Shown: piece by piece, positions 19,909 to 28,233 of the stretch
Layout of the letters: each line of letters opens with the position of its first letter
Numbering within the stretch: position 1 is the stretch's first letter
NCBI RefSeq assembly: GCF_014779795.1
Contig: NZ_JACXZS010000001.1
Span: forward strand, 434,001-498,000
Source: Microbacterium helvum
GTDB lineage: Bacteria > Actinomycetota > Actinomycetes > Actinomycetales > Microbacteriaceae
Direction of reading: 5' to 3'
Length of the DNA stretch: 64,000 nt
Translations under genes and position numbers: made by a program
The notes under the pieces: model-generated
Databases searched by the model: none
The model's input: the letters and a program-made list of their open reading frames with translations, nothing else
Told to the model about the DNA's origin: nothing

Positions 19909-20577
19909 TCAGCGGTCCAGCTCTTCGAGCTGCAGGGCGTAGAGGCGCGCCACGACCTGCGCGCAGCGGACGATGTCGTCGGCCGCCGCGTCGTCGATGA
20001 TGCCCGAGGCGAGGATCGCGTCGAGATCGCCCGTGTGCGCGCTGTCGGCCTGCTCGTGATAGCGCATGAAGTGCACCTGGCTGTCCGCGAGGCCGAGCAC
20101 CTCCTGGAAGCGCACCGCCCATCCGGCGGCGCGCTGCGCGCCGAGCCCCTCGATGATGAACATCGCGCCCAGCAGCCCGACCGGGTTCGGCCGATCCGCG
20201 TAGTGGAACATGTACCCCGACAGCGCCTCGGAGCCGATGTTCTTGCGCCCCGCACGCAGTTCTTCGAGCGACCCGCCGACGGCCACGTAGTCCCGCTCGA
20301 GCATCAGGAAGTCACGGTGCTCCTCTTCGGCGTGCTTGATGGCCGCCGCGCGCAGCTCGAAGTGGGCGACGTCGAAGTTCGAGGCCGCCCGCGAGATCCA
20401 CAGCGACCCGTCGACCACCTGCTGGCGCAGGTTGAACAGCAGGCGCAAATAGTCGTCGAGCGTGACGGTGCCCTCGTCGAGCCGCTGCAGGATCGGCACC
20501 CGCGCGAGGTGCAGCTCCAACTCGGCCCACACCTCGGCGAGGCGCTCGGCGAGGGTGTCGGTGGTGGTGGCGGTCAC
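19909..20577 (-). CDS. Haem-oxygenase-like diiron (iron-containing redox) enzyme
   Basis: A 222-residue all-helical protein of the haem-oxygenase-like diiron superfamily, related in fold to UndA and similar oxidases or oxygenases. Likely iron ligands are in HAEEEH (82-87), IIEGLG (E143) and HEQADSAH (174-181). Members use O2 to cut or hydroxylate small substrates, often fatty acids or amino acids. The substrate here may be the product of the upstream ketosynthase; this is inference. The GTG start has AAGGAG 8 nt upstream, 12 bp after the ketosynthase stop. Confidence 0.78.
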   Translation of the reverse strand: MTATTTDTLAERLAEVWAELELHLARVPILQRLDEGTVTLDDYLRLLFNLRQQVVDGSLWISRAASNFDVAHFELRAAAIKHAEEEHRDFLMLERDYVAVGGSLEELRAGRKNIGSEALSGYMFHYADRPNPVGLLGAMFIIEGLGAQRAAGWAVRFQEVLGLADSQVHFMRYHEQADSAHTGDLDAILASGIIDDAAADDIVRCAQVVARLYALQLEELDR

Positions 20578-20589
20578 GTGCTCACTCCT

Positions 20590-21726
20590 TCATGTGGATG
20601 CCGCGGGCCGGCCGGGCGGGGCGACCACGGTGAGGTGGGCGAAGGCGAACGAGAAGCGGCCCGACTCGGGCACGGCCAGCAGCACGGTGTCGCCCACTGC
20701 GAACCGGCCCGTGCGCCAGGCCTCTTCGAGCGCGATGAAGATGCTCGCCGAGCCCGTGTTGCCGCGCGTCTCGAGGTTCGAGAACCACCGGTCGGTGTCG
20801 AGGGTCGGCACTCTGCGCCGCAGGGCGTCGAACGCGACGTCGCGGAACGCGTTGGTGCTGTAATGGCACACGACGTGGTCGAGGTGACCGACGTCGACGA
20901 GCCCGATGTCCACGAGCTCCTCGAACTGCGCGATGCCCGCACCGGCGAGGTCATCGAGCATGCTCACGTCCTGCCGCAGCAGGAACATGCCCGCCGCCTC
21001 GGCCTCGGCGATGCCGACGTCCTGCCACGTGCGGCCCACCGTCGCCTCGTGGCCGCTCATGCCGGCACGCATGCACACCTCGTGCTCGTGTGCGAGCGAC
21101 ACCTGGCGCACCCAGTCCACGCGCAGCGACGGACGGTCGGGGTGGGGCTGGAACTCCACGACGACGGCGCCGGCGCCGTCCGACAGCATCCATCTCAAGA
21201 AATGGGCGTCCATCCCGGATCGGATGCCGTCATACCGGCGCTGTCGCAGGCTGCGGCTGGCGAGCTCCGAAGCGACGACCGCGGCACGGGGGTGGTCGCC
21301 GAGCCGCACCTTGCTCACGACGGCGTCGAGCGCCGAGAGACTGGATGCGCACACGCCAGCGACCGACAGCAGCTGCTGGGGTCCGCCACCCAGGCGCCCG
21401 TGCACCATCGACGCGAAGCCCGGCACGAGCACGTCGCCCATCGTGGTCGCGCACGCCAGCATGCGGATGTCGGCCGCCCCGATGCCCCGGTCCGCGAACG
21501 CCGCCTGCAGCGCCTTCACCGCAAGCTGCTCGTTCAGCTCGGTCGGCTCGCCGTGCTCGTCGAGCGCGTAATGGCGCTGCCGGATGCCGTTGGCGTCGAG
21601 CACGCGCCGGCGGATCCGCTCGGTCACCGCGTCGTCGCCGCCCAGGCGCGCGGCGATGCCGTCGTTGTCGACCGGGTCGCCCGGAAGGTAGCTGCCGAAC
21701 CCGGTCAGATAGGCGTTCGCCGTCAC
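20590..21726 (-). CDS. Beta-ketoacyl-ACP synthase III-like protein
   Basis: A 378-residue thiolase-fold enzyme. The FabH-type triad is intact: Cys in VAGVCASSLSALD (near 126), His in CHYSTNAF (near 286) and Asn in ETRGNTGSAS (near 323). It should condense an acyl thioester with another acyl or malonyl unit. It is longer than housekeeping FabH (about 320) and sits with no acyl carrier protein or fab genes, so a specialised lipid or metabolite is more likely. The GTG overlaps the carboxypeptidase stop (GTGA). Confidence 0.82.
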   Translation of the reverse strand: MTANAYLTGFGSYLPGDPVDNDGIAARLGGDDAVTERIRRRVLDANGIRQRHYALDEHGEPTELNEQLAVKALQAAFADRGIGAADIRMLACATTMGDVLVPGFASMVHGRLGGGPQQLLSVAGVCASSLSALDAVVSKVRLGDHPRAAVVASELASRSLRQRRYDGIRSGMDAHFLRWMLSDGAGAVVVEFQPHPDRPSLRVDWVRQVSLAHEHEVCMRAGMSGHEATVGRTWQDVGIAEAEAAGMFLLRQDVSMLDDLAGAGIAQFEELVDIGLVDVGHLDHVVCHYSTNAFRDVAFDALRRRVPTLDTDRWFSNLETRGNTGSASIFIALEEAWRTGRFAVGDTVLLAVPESGRFSFAFAHLTVVAPPGRPAAST

Positions 21727-23063
21727 GGTGCACCGAGTTCGCCGGGGTGCGTGAGCCGCCACCACTCGGTGGGCTGCTCGATCGAGCCCTGCAGCACGAC
21801 GTCGCTCGACACCGTGTTCGGGCCCGCGGTCCACGTGATGCTGCCGACGACCTCGCCGTCGGCATAGGTCTTCGGCGTCGTCGTCTTCATGTCGACGGTG
21901 ATCGGGGTGTCGGACCACGTGAGGATCGACGTGTTGTCGGCGATCGCCAGCTTCGCGGTCGCGCCCCACGGGGTCGCGAGCGAGCCGACCTGCTGGTCGC
22001 GCTCGGCCACCGGGACGTCGCGGAACCCCTCGCCGATGCCCGTGAGCAGCGCGCGCACGTCGTTGTCGACGGCGGCGCGGGTCGTCTCGCCGAGCACGAC
22101 GCCCACGATGCCGAGCGGCTGCCCGATCCCGACGTCCATGGTCGCCGTGTACAGCAGGTTGTAGGTGCCCTCGCCGAGGTTGCCCGTCTTCAGTCCGGTG
22201 ATGCCGTTCACCCCGAGCAGGTCGTTCGTGTTGGCCATCGAGCCGGGGCCGGGCAGCGACAGCGAGCGGGTCGCCGCGATCGACGCGATCACGGGGTTCG
22301 CCGCTGCCAGCCGCCCCAGAGCGACGAGGTCGGTCGGCGTGCTCGTGTTGCGCGCGCTCATGCCGGTCGGCTCGACGAGGGTCGTCGACGTCAGCCCGTT
22401 GGCTGCGAGCCAGCGTCGGGCCGCCGAGACGAACGCTCCCTGCGACCCGTAGGCCCATGTCGACACCGCTTCGGCGTAGTTGCTCGCGGACGGGATGAGC
22501 ATCGTCGCCAGCGCGTCGCGCTCCGACATCGAGCTGCCGATCGGCATCGCGGCGATCGTCGCACCCATGACGTAGTACTTGTCGTAGAGGTCGTGGTCGG
22601 CCTTGCTGAACGTGATCGTCGGACCGGGGTCGTTCGCATCGGCGAGCGGCTTCGCGTCGAGGATCACGAGGGCGGTGATCAGCTTGCTGAGGCTCGCCAT
22701 GGGCCGCGGGTCGTTCGTCCCCGTCGTCGCCCACATGGTGCTCGCCGTCGGACCGAGGTAGGCGTCGGCGCCCGAGATCGCGATCGCGGAGGCCGCGCCT
22801 GCGGGGAGGACGACCGGCGCGGGAGAGGATGCCGGAGCCGCCGGTGCCTGCGACGTCATCGCCGGAGCACTCAGCGGTGCGGTGAGCGCCCAGCCGACAT
22901 AGCCGCCGACGCTGCCGAGGATGACGACCAGCACGATCGCGGTGATGAGCAGGCCGCGTCGACCGCGTCTGCGTCGGGCCTCCGGATCCCTCTCGGTGAG
23001 TCCCTCGGTCAGCTCCTGCTCTTCGCGCATGAGCTCCGCGAGATCCGCGAACTCATCGGTCAC
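21723..23063 (-). CDS. D-alanyl-D-alanine carboxypeptidase-like serine hydrolase
   Basis: A 446-residue membrane-anchored PBP5/6-type protein. A basic stretch (RRRRGRRG) precedes one membrane segment at 38-60, then a Pro/Ala-rich linker. The catalytic SxxK is SLSK (S124, K127) and KTG lies in GLKTGN near residue 300. The second motif reads SASN instead of the usual SxN spacing. Expected role: trimming peptidoglycan stem peptides outside the membrane. GTG start with weak ribosome site; an AT-richer promoter region lies around 23105-23125. First gene of the four-gene operon. Confidence 0.85.
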   Translation of the reverse strand: MTDEFADLAELMREEQELTEGLTERDPEARRRRGRRGLLITAIVLVVILGSVGGYVGWALTAPLSAPAMTSQAPAAPASSPAPVVLPAGAASAIAISGADAYLGPTASTMWATTGTNDPRPMASLSKLITALVILDAKPLADANDPGPTITFSKADHDLYDKYYVMGATIAAMPIGSSMSERDALATMLIPSASNYAEAVSTWAYGSQGAFVSAARRWLAANGLTSTTLVEPTGMSARNTSTPTDLVALGRLAAANPVIASIAATRSLSLPGPGSMANTNDLLGVNGITGLKTGNLGEGTYNLLYTATMDVGIGQPLGIVGVVLGETTRAAVDNDVRALLTGIGEGFRDVPVAERDQQVGSLATPWGATAKLAIADNTSILTWSDTPITVDMKTTTPKTYADGEVVGSITWTAGPNTVSSDVVLQGSIEQPTEWWRLTHPGELGAP

Positions 23064-23172
23064 CTCGTCGTGCGTCGCGATCGCTGGCCTCCGTCCGAAA
23101 TTCTGCTCTAATCATGCATTATCGCCAGGCCCGCCGTTGCTCGGAATCCGCCGCGAGCCCGGTGGCGCACGA

Positions 23173-23739
23173 TCAGGCCAACCCGAGCGCGCGCAGCTCG
23201 CGGATCCCCTCCTCGACGAGCTCCGGCAGTTCACGGGTCTCGGCCTCGTCGAGCCAGGCCGCGAAGGCCGCGCCGAGCACGGCGATGCCCGCCCAGGCGG
23301 CGATGGTGGCCGCCGGTTCGGTCACGCCGCGTGCGCGCAGTGCCGCCGCCATGGCGTCGGAGACCCCCGCCATCTTGAGCAGCTCCCGCTCCTGCAGGCC
23401 GGGGTTCGCCGTGATGACGGAGGCACGCACACGCGCACCCTGCCGGTTCTCGGGTGCGAAGAATCCGATGCCCTTCCGCAGGCCGTCCGCGACGGCATCC
23501 AGCGGCGACGCCCCGGCGGGAGCAGTCTCGACACCGATCACGAACCCCGAGGCGAACTGGCCCTGGTCGCTGAACAGCACCTCGCGCTTGTCGGTGAAGT
23601 AGCGGAAGAAGGTGCGCTCGGTCACGCCCGCCCGCTCGGCGATCGCCGCTACGGTCGTCGACTCGACACCGCGTTCCGCGAACAGCTCGACGGCGGCCCT
23701 GCGCAATCGCCCGGCCGCATCGGGCTCCCATCTCGCCAT
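23173..23739 (-). CDS. TetR-family transcriptional regulator
   Basis: A 188-residue TetR-type repressor. The N-terminal HTH is LRRAAVELFAERGVESTTVA, IAERAGVTERTFFRYFTDKR; the helical C-terminal ligand domain shows no recognisable specificity. ATG at 23739 has TACGAT (minus strand, 23751-23746) 6 nt upstream, so it is probably leaderless. It is divergent from the NAD-dependent epimerase gene, and two near-identical palindromes lie between them, which supports autorepression and control of that gene. Confidence 0.9.
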   Translation of the reverse strand: MARWEPDAAGRLRRAAVELFAERGVESTTVAAIAERAGVTERTFFRYFTDKREVLFSDQGQFASGFVIGVETAPAGASPLDAVADGLRKGIGFFAPENRQGARVRASVITANPGLQERELLKMAGVSDAMAAALRARGVTEPAATIAAWAGIAVLGAAFAAWLDEAETRELPELVEEGIRELRALGLA

Positions 23740-23754
23740 GCTCCGATCGTAGTC

Positions 23755-23807
23755 GATGACAGTCACTGACATCAGTGCTATTGTCGACGATGTCAGTTCC
23801 TGACATC
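23755..23807. promoter_or_regulatory. Two TetR operators in divergent promoter
   Basis: GATGTCAG-TTC-CTGACATC (23789-23807) is a perfect 8-3-8 palindrome. GATGACAG-TCA-CTGACATC (23755-23773) differs by one base. Their centres are 34 bp apart. They flank TATTGT (23779-23784), a likely -10 for the plus-strand SDR gene, and the second abuts the -10 of the tetR gene. Confidence 0.75.
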
Positions 23808-23826
23808 ACTCATCTAGGAGGACAAC

Positions 23827-24732
23827 ATGCGGTACTTCGTCACGGGCGCATCGGGCTGGATCGGCTCGGCGGTCACGCGGGAGCTCCTCTCGACCGGACA
23901 CAGCGTCTCGGGCCTGGCCCGGTCCGATGCCTCGGCGGCCGCGATCGCGGCGCTGGGCGCCGACGTCGTGCGCGGCTCGCTCACGGACCTGGACGTGCTG
24001 AGGGATGCCGCGGCCGCGACCGATGCCGTCGTGCATCTCGCCTTCATCCACGACTTCAGCGACTTCCTCACCTCGGTGCGCGTGGATCGCGAAGCCATCG
24101 AGACCTTCGCGTCGGCCCTGGAGGGCAGCGGCAAGAGCCTCGCCATCGCCTCGGGAGTCGCCGGGCTCACCGAAGGACGACCTGCGACCGAGGACGACCG
24201 GGTCGTGGGTCCGAACCCGCGTGGAGACAACGCGACATACGTGCTGACGCTCGCCGAGCGCGGCATCAAGCCATTGATCCTGCGTTTCGCCCCGAGCGTG
24301 CACGGCACCGCGGGTGACCACGGATTCGTGCGCACCATTGCCGAGATCGCCCGCGCGCGTGGCGTCTCGGGCTACGTCGGCGACGGCACGACGCGGTGGG
24401 CGGCCGTGCATCGTGACGACGCTGCGCCCATCGTCCGTCTGGCGCTGGAGTCACCGGACCGCGGCAGTGTGGTGCACGCCGTCGCCCAGGAAGGGGTGCG
24501 CGCGCGAGACATCGCGGAAGCCCTCGGCGCACGACTCGGCCTGCCGACGGTCTCGATCGCCCCGGAAGACGCGGTCGACCACTTCGGCTGGGTGGGTCCG
24601 TTCTTCGGCGCGGACCTCACCGCCACCAGCACGATCACGCGCGAGCGGTGGGGATGGCAGCCGACGCACCCGACGCTCCTCGCCGACATCGCCGAGGGCG
24701 GCTACGACGTGCCGGAGCGGCTGAGCGCGTGA
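23827..24732 (+). CDS. SDR-family NAD-dependent epimerase/reductase
   Basis: A 301-residue extended SDR. TGASGWIGSAVTRELL binds the dinucleotide; SGVAG and a YVLTLAERG segment stand where the catalytic Ser and Tyr lie, with Y followed by no Lys three residues later, so the normal Y-x3-K is altered. It resembles NmrA/epimerase-like stress reductases induced through a TetR repressor. Substrate unknown; cytoplasmic. TAGGAGGACAAC gives a strong ribosome site before the ATG. Controlled by the two palindromic operators upstream. Confidence 0.82.
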   Translation: MRYFVTGASGWIGSAVTRELLSTGHSVSGLARSDASAAAIAALGADVVRGSLTDLDVLRDAAAATDAVVHLAFIHDFSDFLTSVRVDREAIETFASALEGSGKSLAIASGVAGLTEGRPATEDDRVVGPNPRGDNATYVLTLAERGIKPLILRFAPSVHGTAGDHGFVRTIAEIARARGVSGYVGDGTTRWAAVHRDDAAPIVRLALESPDRGSVVHAVAQEGVRARDIAEALGARLGLPTVSIAPEDAVDHFGWVGPFFGADLTATSTITRERWGWQPTHPTLLADIAEGGYDVPERLSA

Positions 24733-24739
24733 ACCCGAC

Positions 24740-24767
24740 GGCCCGGTCCGGGATTCCGGGCCGGGCC
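24740..24767 (+). terminator. GC-rich terminator hairpin
   Basis: GGCCCGGTCCGG (24740-24751) pairs with CCGGGCCGGGCC (24756-24767) apart from one G-T wobble; loop of 4 nt. It follows the SDR stop by 7 bp. No T tract. Confidence 0.6.
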
Positions 24768-24812
24768 GGCCCCGCGTGCGCCCGCGCCGGCTCCGGCTGA
24801 CACACTGGGCGG

Positions 24813-25469
24813 ATGAGCACTCTTCGCGAACGACTGCGGGTCGAGGCATCCATCGTCGGAGAGGCTCCCCCGTTCGACCCGTCGGCCGCGCCCGACGACC
24901 CGCAGACGCTGTTCCGCGACTGGCTCGACGCGGCGCTCGCAGCGGGCATCCCGGAGCCTCACGCGGTCACGCTGTCGACGGTCGACGCGGACGGCCGCCC
25001 CGACGCCCGCGTGCTTGTGCTGAAGGACGTGACCGACGAGGGCGCCTTCGAGATCGCCACGGGAAGCGAGTCGGCCAAGGGCGCGCAGCTGCACGCGAAT
25101 CCGAACGTGGCGCTGACGTTCTACTGGTCGCCGCTCGCGCGCTCCGTGCGCATCCGCGGAGTCGCCGCCGCCGCGAGCGCCGAGGAGTCGGCCGCCGACT
25201 TCCGCGCCCGCAATCCCGCCGCGAAGGCGATCGCCCTCGCCGGCAGGCAGAGTGCTCCGCTCACCGATCTGGTCGAGCGCGACCGCCTCATCGCCGAGAA
25301 CCTCGCGACCCTCGAGGCTGATCCGGGACGCGTGTCACCGGGGTGGGCGCTGTGGCGCATCCGTCCGATCAGCGTCGAATTCTGGCAGGGCGAATCCACC
25401 CGCAACCACGTGCGACTGCAGTACATCCGCACCGACGACGGGTGGCGGCACGGGAAACTCTGGGCCTAG
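24813..25469 (+). CDS. pdxH: Pyridoxamine 5'-phosphate oxidase
   Basis: A 218-residue flavoenzyme making pyridoxal 5'-phosphate from PNP or PMP with FMN and O2. Landmarks are DARVLVLKDV and SAKGAQLHANPNVALTFYW (FMN binding), the segment RSVRIRGVA, and the C-terminal GWALWRIRPISVEFWQG. Length fits the family. No Shine-Dalgarno; CACACT ends 6 nt before the ATG. The stop codon overlaps the stop of the minus-strand methyltransferase remnant that follows. Confidence 0.9.
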   Translation: MSTLRERLRVEASIVGEAPPFDPSAAPDDPQTLFRDWLDAALAAGIPEPHAVTLSTVDADGRPDARVLVLKDVTDEGAFEIATGSESAKGAQLHANPNVALTFYWSPLARSVRIRGVAAAASAEESAADFRARNPAAKAIALAGRQSAPLTDLVERDRLIAENLATLEADPGRVSPGWALWRIRPISVEFWQGESTRNHVRLQYIRTDDGWRHGKLWA

Positions 25470-25590
25470 ACACGCTCCGCGACGATGGTCGCCTGCAGCC
25501 GCACGCCGGGGTCCGCGCGAACTCCAGCGCAGGCGATGAGCACCCGGTCGGCGGCGTGTGCGGCATCCACCGTTCCCAATCGGAGCGATG
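25466..25590 (-). pseudogene. Remnant of a methyltransferase gene with internal deletion
   Basis: On the minus strand one frame reads LGTVDAAHAADRVLIA, then directly GVRADPGVRLQATIVAERV and a stop. The intact methyltransferase at 28182-28889 has GTVDAATAADRRLILDW near its N terminus and SRADPGVRLQAVITAER near its C terminus. The remnant therefore keeps the two ends and lacks most of the catalytic core. Its stop (25466-25468) overlaps the pdxH stop. No start codon or promoter is kept in frame. Confidence 0.65.
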
Positions 25591-25642
25591 GGCGAGATGC
25601 AGGATCTCCACCGCTTCAACCTCGTGCGGCTAGCATTCGAGG

Positions 25643-25870
25643 ATGACCGACCCGGCTGCGATCGACGACGTCTCCATCGGCGGCGAGGGCATCCGGCTCG
25701 GACAGTTCCTCAAGTTCGCCGGGCTCCTCGACTCGGGCGGCGACGTGAAAGAGGCCATCATCGACGGTTACGTCACGGTGAACGGCGACGTGGACCGCCG
25801 ACGAGGCCGCCAGCTGCAACTCGGCGACATCGTCGCCTACGAGGGGCGCATCGTCCGCGTCTGCGCCTGA
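25643..25870 (+). CDS. S4-domain RNA-binding protein
   Basis: A 75-residue protein consisting of one S4 domain: IRLGQFLKFAGLLDSGGDVK, then VTVNGDVDRRRGRQLQLGD. It resembles YbcJ/YaaA-type single S4 proteins that bind structured RNA, perhaps on ribosomes. TAGCAT (25631-25636) ends exactly 6 nt before the ATG, so the message is probably leaderless. It lies between the methyltransferase remnant and the LuxR-type gene. Confidence 0.85.
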   Translation: MTDPAAIDDVSIGGEGIRLGQFLKFAGLLDSGGDVKEAIIDGYVTVNGDVDRRRGRQLQLGDIVAYEGRIVRVCA

Positions 25871-25998
25871 GCACCCGACATCGCCGCGACGGTAACGAGT
25901 ACCTGTGCACCGTCGATAGGATGACGCACATCGCGGGCGTGCTCGTGATGTGACCCGGTGCGGGGCGGGGTCGTGACGACGTGTGAGGCGGGGGGCGG

Positions 25999-28233
25999 AT
26001 GACGCTCGCGGGTGAGGATCTGGGGGCTCTGCTCCTGGAGAGCAAGACGACTGCGCCGATCTTCAACCCCGCGTACGTCCGTCGCACCGGTCTCATCGAC
26101 ACCCTGCGCACAGGCGACTCCCGTCTCGTCACGGTGACGGCGCCGGCCGGCTACGGCAAGTCGTCGTTGCTGACCGAGTGGTGGCAGACCGAGGATCGTG
26201 CCACCGGCTGGCTCACGCTCCGCGTGGAGGACGATGATCCTGCCTCCCTCATCCGCCTCCTCGCACACGTATGCGAGCGACTCGCGTCGACGGCGGACTC
26301 CGTCTTCAGCCGGATGGCGACCACCAACGACAGCGTGCTGAGCCGCATGGCTCCCGCGCTTGCGCTCGCCCTCTCCCGGTGCGAGCAGTCGTTCGTGCTG
26401 TTCATCGATGACGTGCACGTCCTGGAGCACCCGGAGTGCATGGACGTGCTGGAAGTCGTCCTCACCGGCGTGCCCGACGGATCGCAGGTCGTGCTGGCAA
26501 GCCGCCGCCACCCGACGAGGCTCGCGCGCGGCAGGGTGGCGACCTCGGCAGCCGAGATCGGCGCCGCCGACCTGCGGATCGATGTCGACGGGGCCGTCAG
26601 GATCGCCGAGCAGGCCGGGGCCCACGTCGAGCCCGAGACGCTCCGGGAGTGGGTGGAGCGCTGCGACGGCTGGGCCGCCGGGCTCCACATGTGCGCGCTC
26701 CTGTCCCAGCGCGGACCGTTCGCCCCGTTCGGCGATGACCTGCTTTCGGACTACCTGTATCAGGAGTGCGTGCGCGACCTTCCCGAGGACACACGGCTGT
26801 TCCTTCTCCAGACCTCGATCCTGGCCACGCACATTCCGGATCTGTGCGACGCGGTGCTCGAGCGCACCGACTCCTCGCGCGTGCTCCGCGATCTCGAAGC
26901 CCGCCAGCTCTTCGTCACGGCTGACCGCGAACACCGCACGTACCGGCTGCATCCGCTGTTCCGCGAGTACCTGCAGGGCGCGCTGCAGGACGAGCGTGCT
27001 GCGTCGATGCGCGAGCTGCACGGCCGTGCATCGGGGTGGTTCGCACAGCATGGCCAGCTGCCGGCCGCGATCGACCACGCGATCGCCGCCGAGGACTTCC
27101 CCACGGCGACGGCACTCGTCACCGCCGCCGCGCTGCCGGCGTACGAAGCGGGCCAGAGCGCGACGCTCGGCCGATGGATCAGCGAGATCGGCGACGCCAA
27201 CCTTCTCCGCAATCCTTCGGCGGTCGTCGTCATCACGTGGTTCGCCGTGCTCGCCGGCACCGACGACGACGCCCGCAAGTGGAGCACGCTGCTCGGCCGG
27301 GTGGACGACGACGCCGAGGCGGTCGGTGTCACGGTCTCGTCGGCGAAGGCGATGATCCGCGCCATCATGATGGAGGACGGCATCGAATCGGCACTCGGGG
27401 ATGCCGCGTTCGCCGTCGAGGTCGAGCCGCTCGACAGCCCGTGGCGCGACCCCGCCGTCCAGATCCTCGGCAGCACCCTGTTGCATGCCGGCAACGAGGA
27501 ACGCGCGGTCACGGTGCTCACCGAAGCCATCCACATGGCCGACGCGCACGGCAACCCGGCCACGGTCGTGATCTGCGAATCCGAGCTCGCGCTCCTCGCC
27601 ATCGAACGCGGCGCGTGGGAGTCCGCGGAAGAGCATGTCGAGCGTGCCCTGCAGACGATCCGCACCGGCGACATCGACGGCTACGTCATGACCGCGTACG
27701 CGCACGCCGCCGCCGCGTGCGTCGAACTGGCCGCGGGACGACGCACGACAGGACTTCGCCATCTCGCGACGGCGATGTCTGGGCGCCATCGCGCCGGAAG
27801 GTCCGTGCCCCTCCTCGGCGTTCCCACACGCCTGCTGCTCGTGCGCGCACAGCTCCGCATCGGCGACGGCGACGCCGCCGCGCTGCTGCTCAGCGAGATC
27901 GAAGAGATGCTCCCGCCGGGCCGGCACCGCATGGCCTTGGACGACCGCGTCGACGACGCGCGCAGGCTGATCCGGACCCACGTCAGAACCGTCGACCTGA
28001 GATCCCACTCAATCGCACTGACCGGCGCCGAGCAGCGGGTGCTGCCCTTCCTTCAGACGCACCTGACCCGTGTGGAGATCGCACAGCGCCTGTACGTCTC
28101 GCCGAACACCATCAGCACGCAGATGGCCTCGATCTTCCGCAAGCTCGGCGCCTCCACGCGCTCGGAGGTCGTCGAGCGCGCCTACGAGCTCGAGCTTCTG
28201 GGCGCGCCTTCCGGCATCGCCGCCGCGCGTTGA
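25999..28233 (+). CDS. LuxR-family ATP-dependent regulator (MalT/LAL type)
   Basis: A 744-residue regulator. Walker A is APAGYGKSS (48-56) and Walker B VLFIDDVH near 132-139, giving a signal-transduction NTPase. TPR-like helices fill the middle (about 330-650). A LuxR HTH closes the protein (LTGAEQRVLPFLQTHLTRVE, IAQRLYVSPNTISTQMASIF). Such proteins bind an inducer and ATP, then activate promoters. The target is unknown. Its last 52 bp overlap the convergent methyltransferase gene. A possible promoter (GATAGGAT) lies near 25915. Confidence 0.87.
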   Translation: MTLAGEDLGALLLESKTTAPIFNPAYVRRTGLIDTLRTGDSRLVTVTAPAGYGKSSLLTEWWQTEDRATGWLTLRVEDDDPASLIRLLAHVCERLASTADSVFSRMATTNDSVLSRMAPALALALSRCEQSFVLFIDDVHVLEHPECMDVLEVVLTGVPDGSQVVLASRRHPTRLARGRVATSAAEIGAADLRIDVDGAVRIAEQAGAHVEPETLREWVERCDGWAAGLHMCALLSQRGPFAPFGDDLLSDYLYQECVRDLPEDTRLFLLQTSILATHIPDLCDAVLERTDSSRVLRDLEARQLFVTADREHRTYRLHPLFREYLQGALQDERAASMRELHGRASGWFAQHGQLPAAIDHAIAAEDFPTATALVTAAALPAYEAGQSATLGRWISEIGDANLLRNPSAVVVITWFAVLAGTDDDARKWSTLLGRVDDDAEAVGVTVSSAKAMIRAIMMEDGIESALGDAAFAVEVEPLDSPWRDPAVQILGSTLLHAGNEERAVTVLTEAIHMADAHGNPATVVICESELALLAIERGAWESAEEHVERALQTIRTGDIDGYVMTAYAHAAAACVELAAGRRTTGLRHLATAMSGRHRAGRSVPLLGVPTRLLLVRAQLRIGDGDAAALLLSEIEEMLPPGRHRMALDDRVDDARRLIRTHVRTVDLRSHSIALTGAEQRVLPFLQTHLTRVEIAQRLYVSPNTISTQMASIFRKLGASTRSEVVERAYELELLGAPSGIAAAR

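Noticed and set aside
19909..20577. Assignment as UndA (1-undecene synthase)
   Set aside because: Fold and ligand motifs fit the superfamily, but sequence alone does not place it with UndA, and the ketosynthase neighbour is not part of that system.
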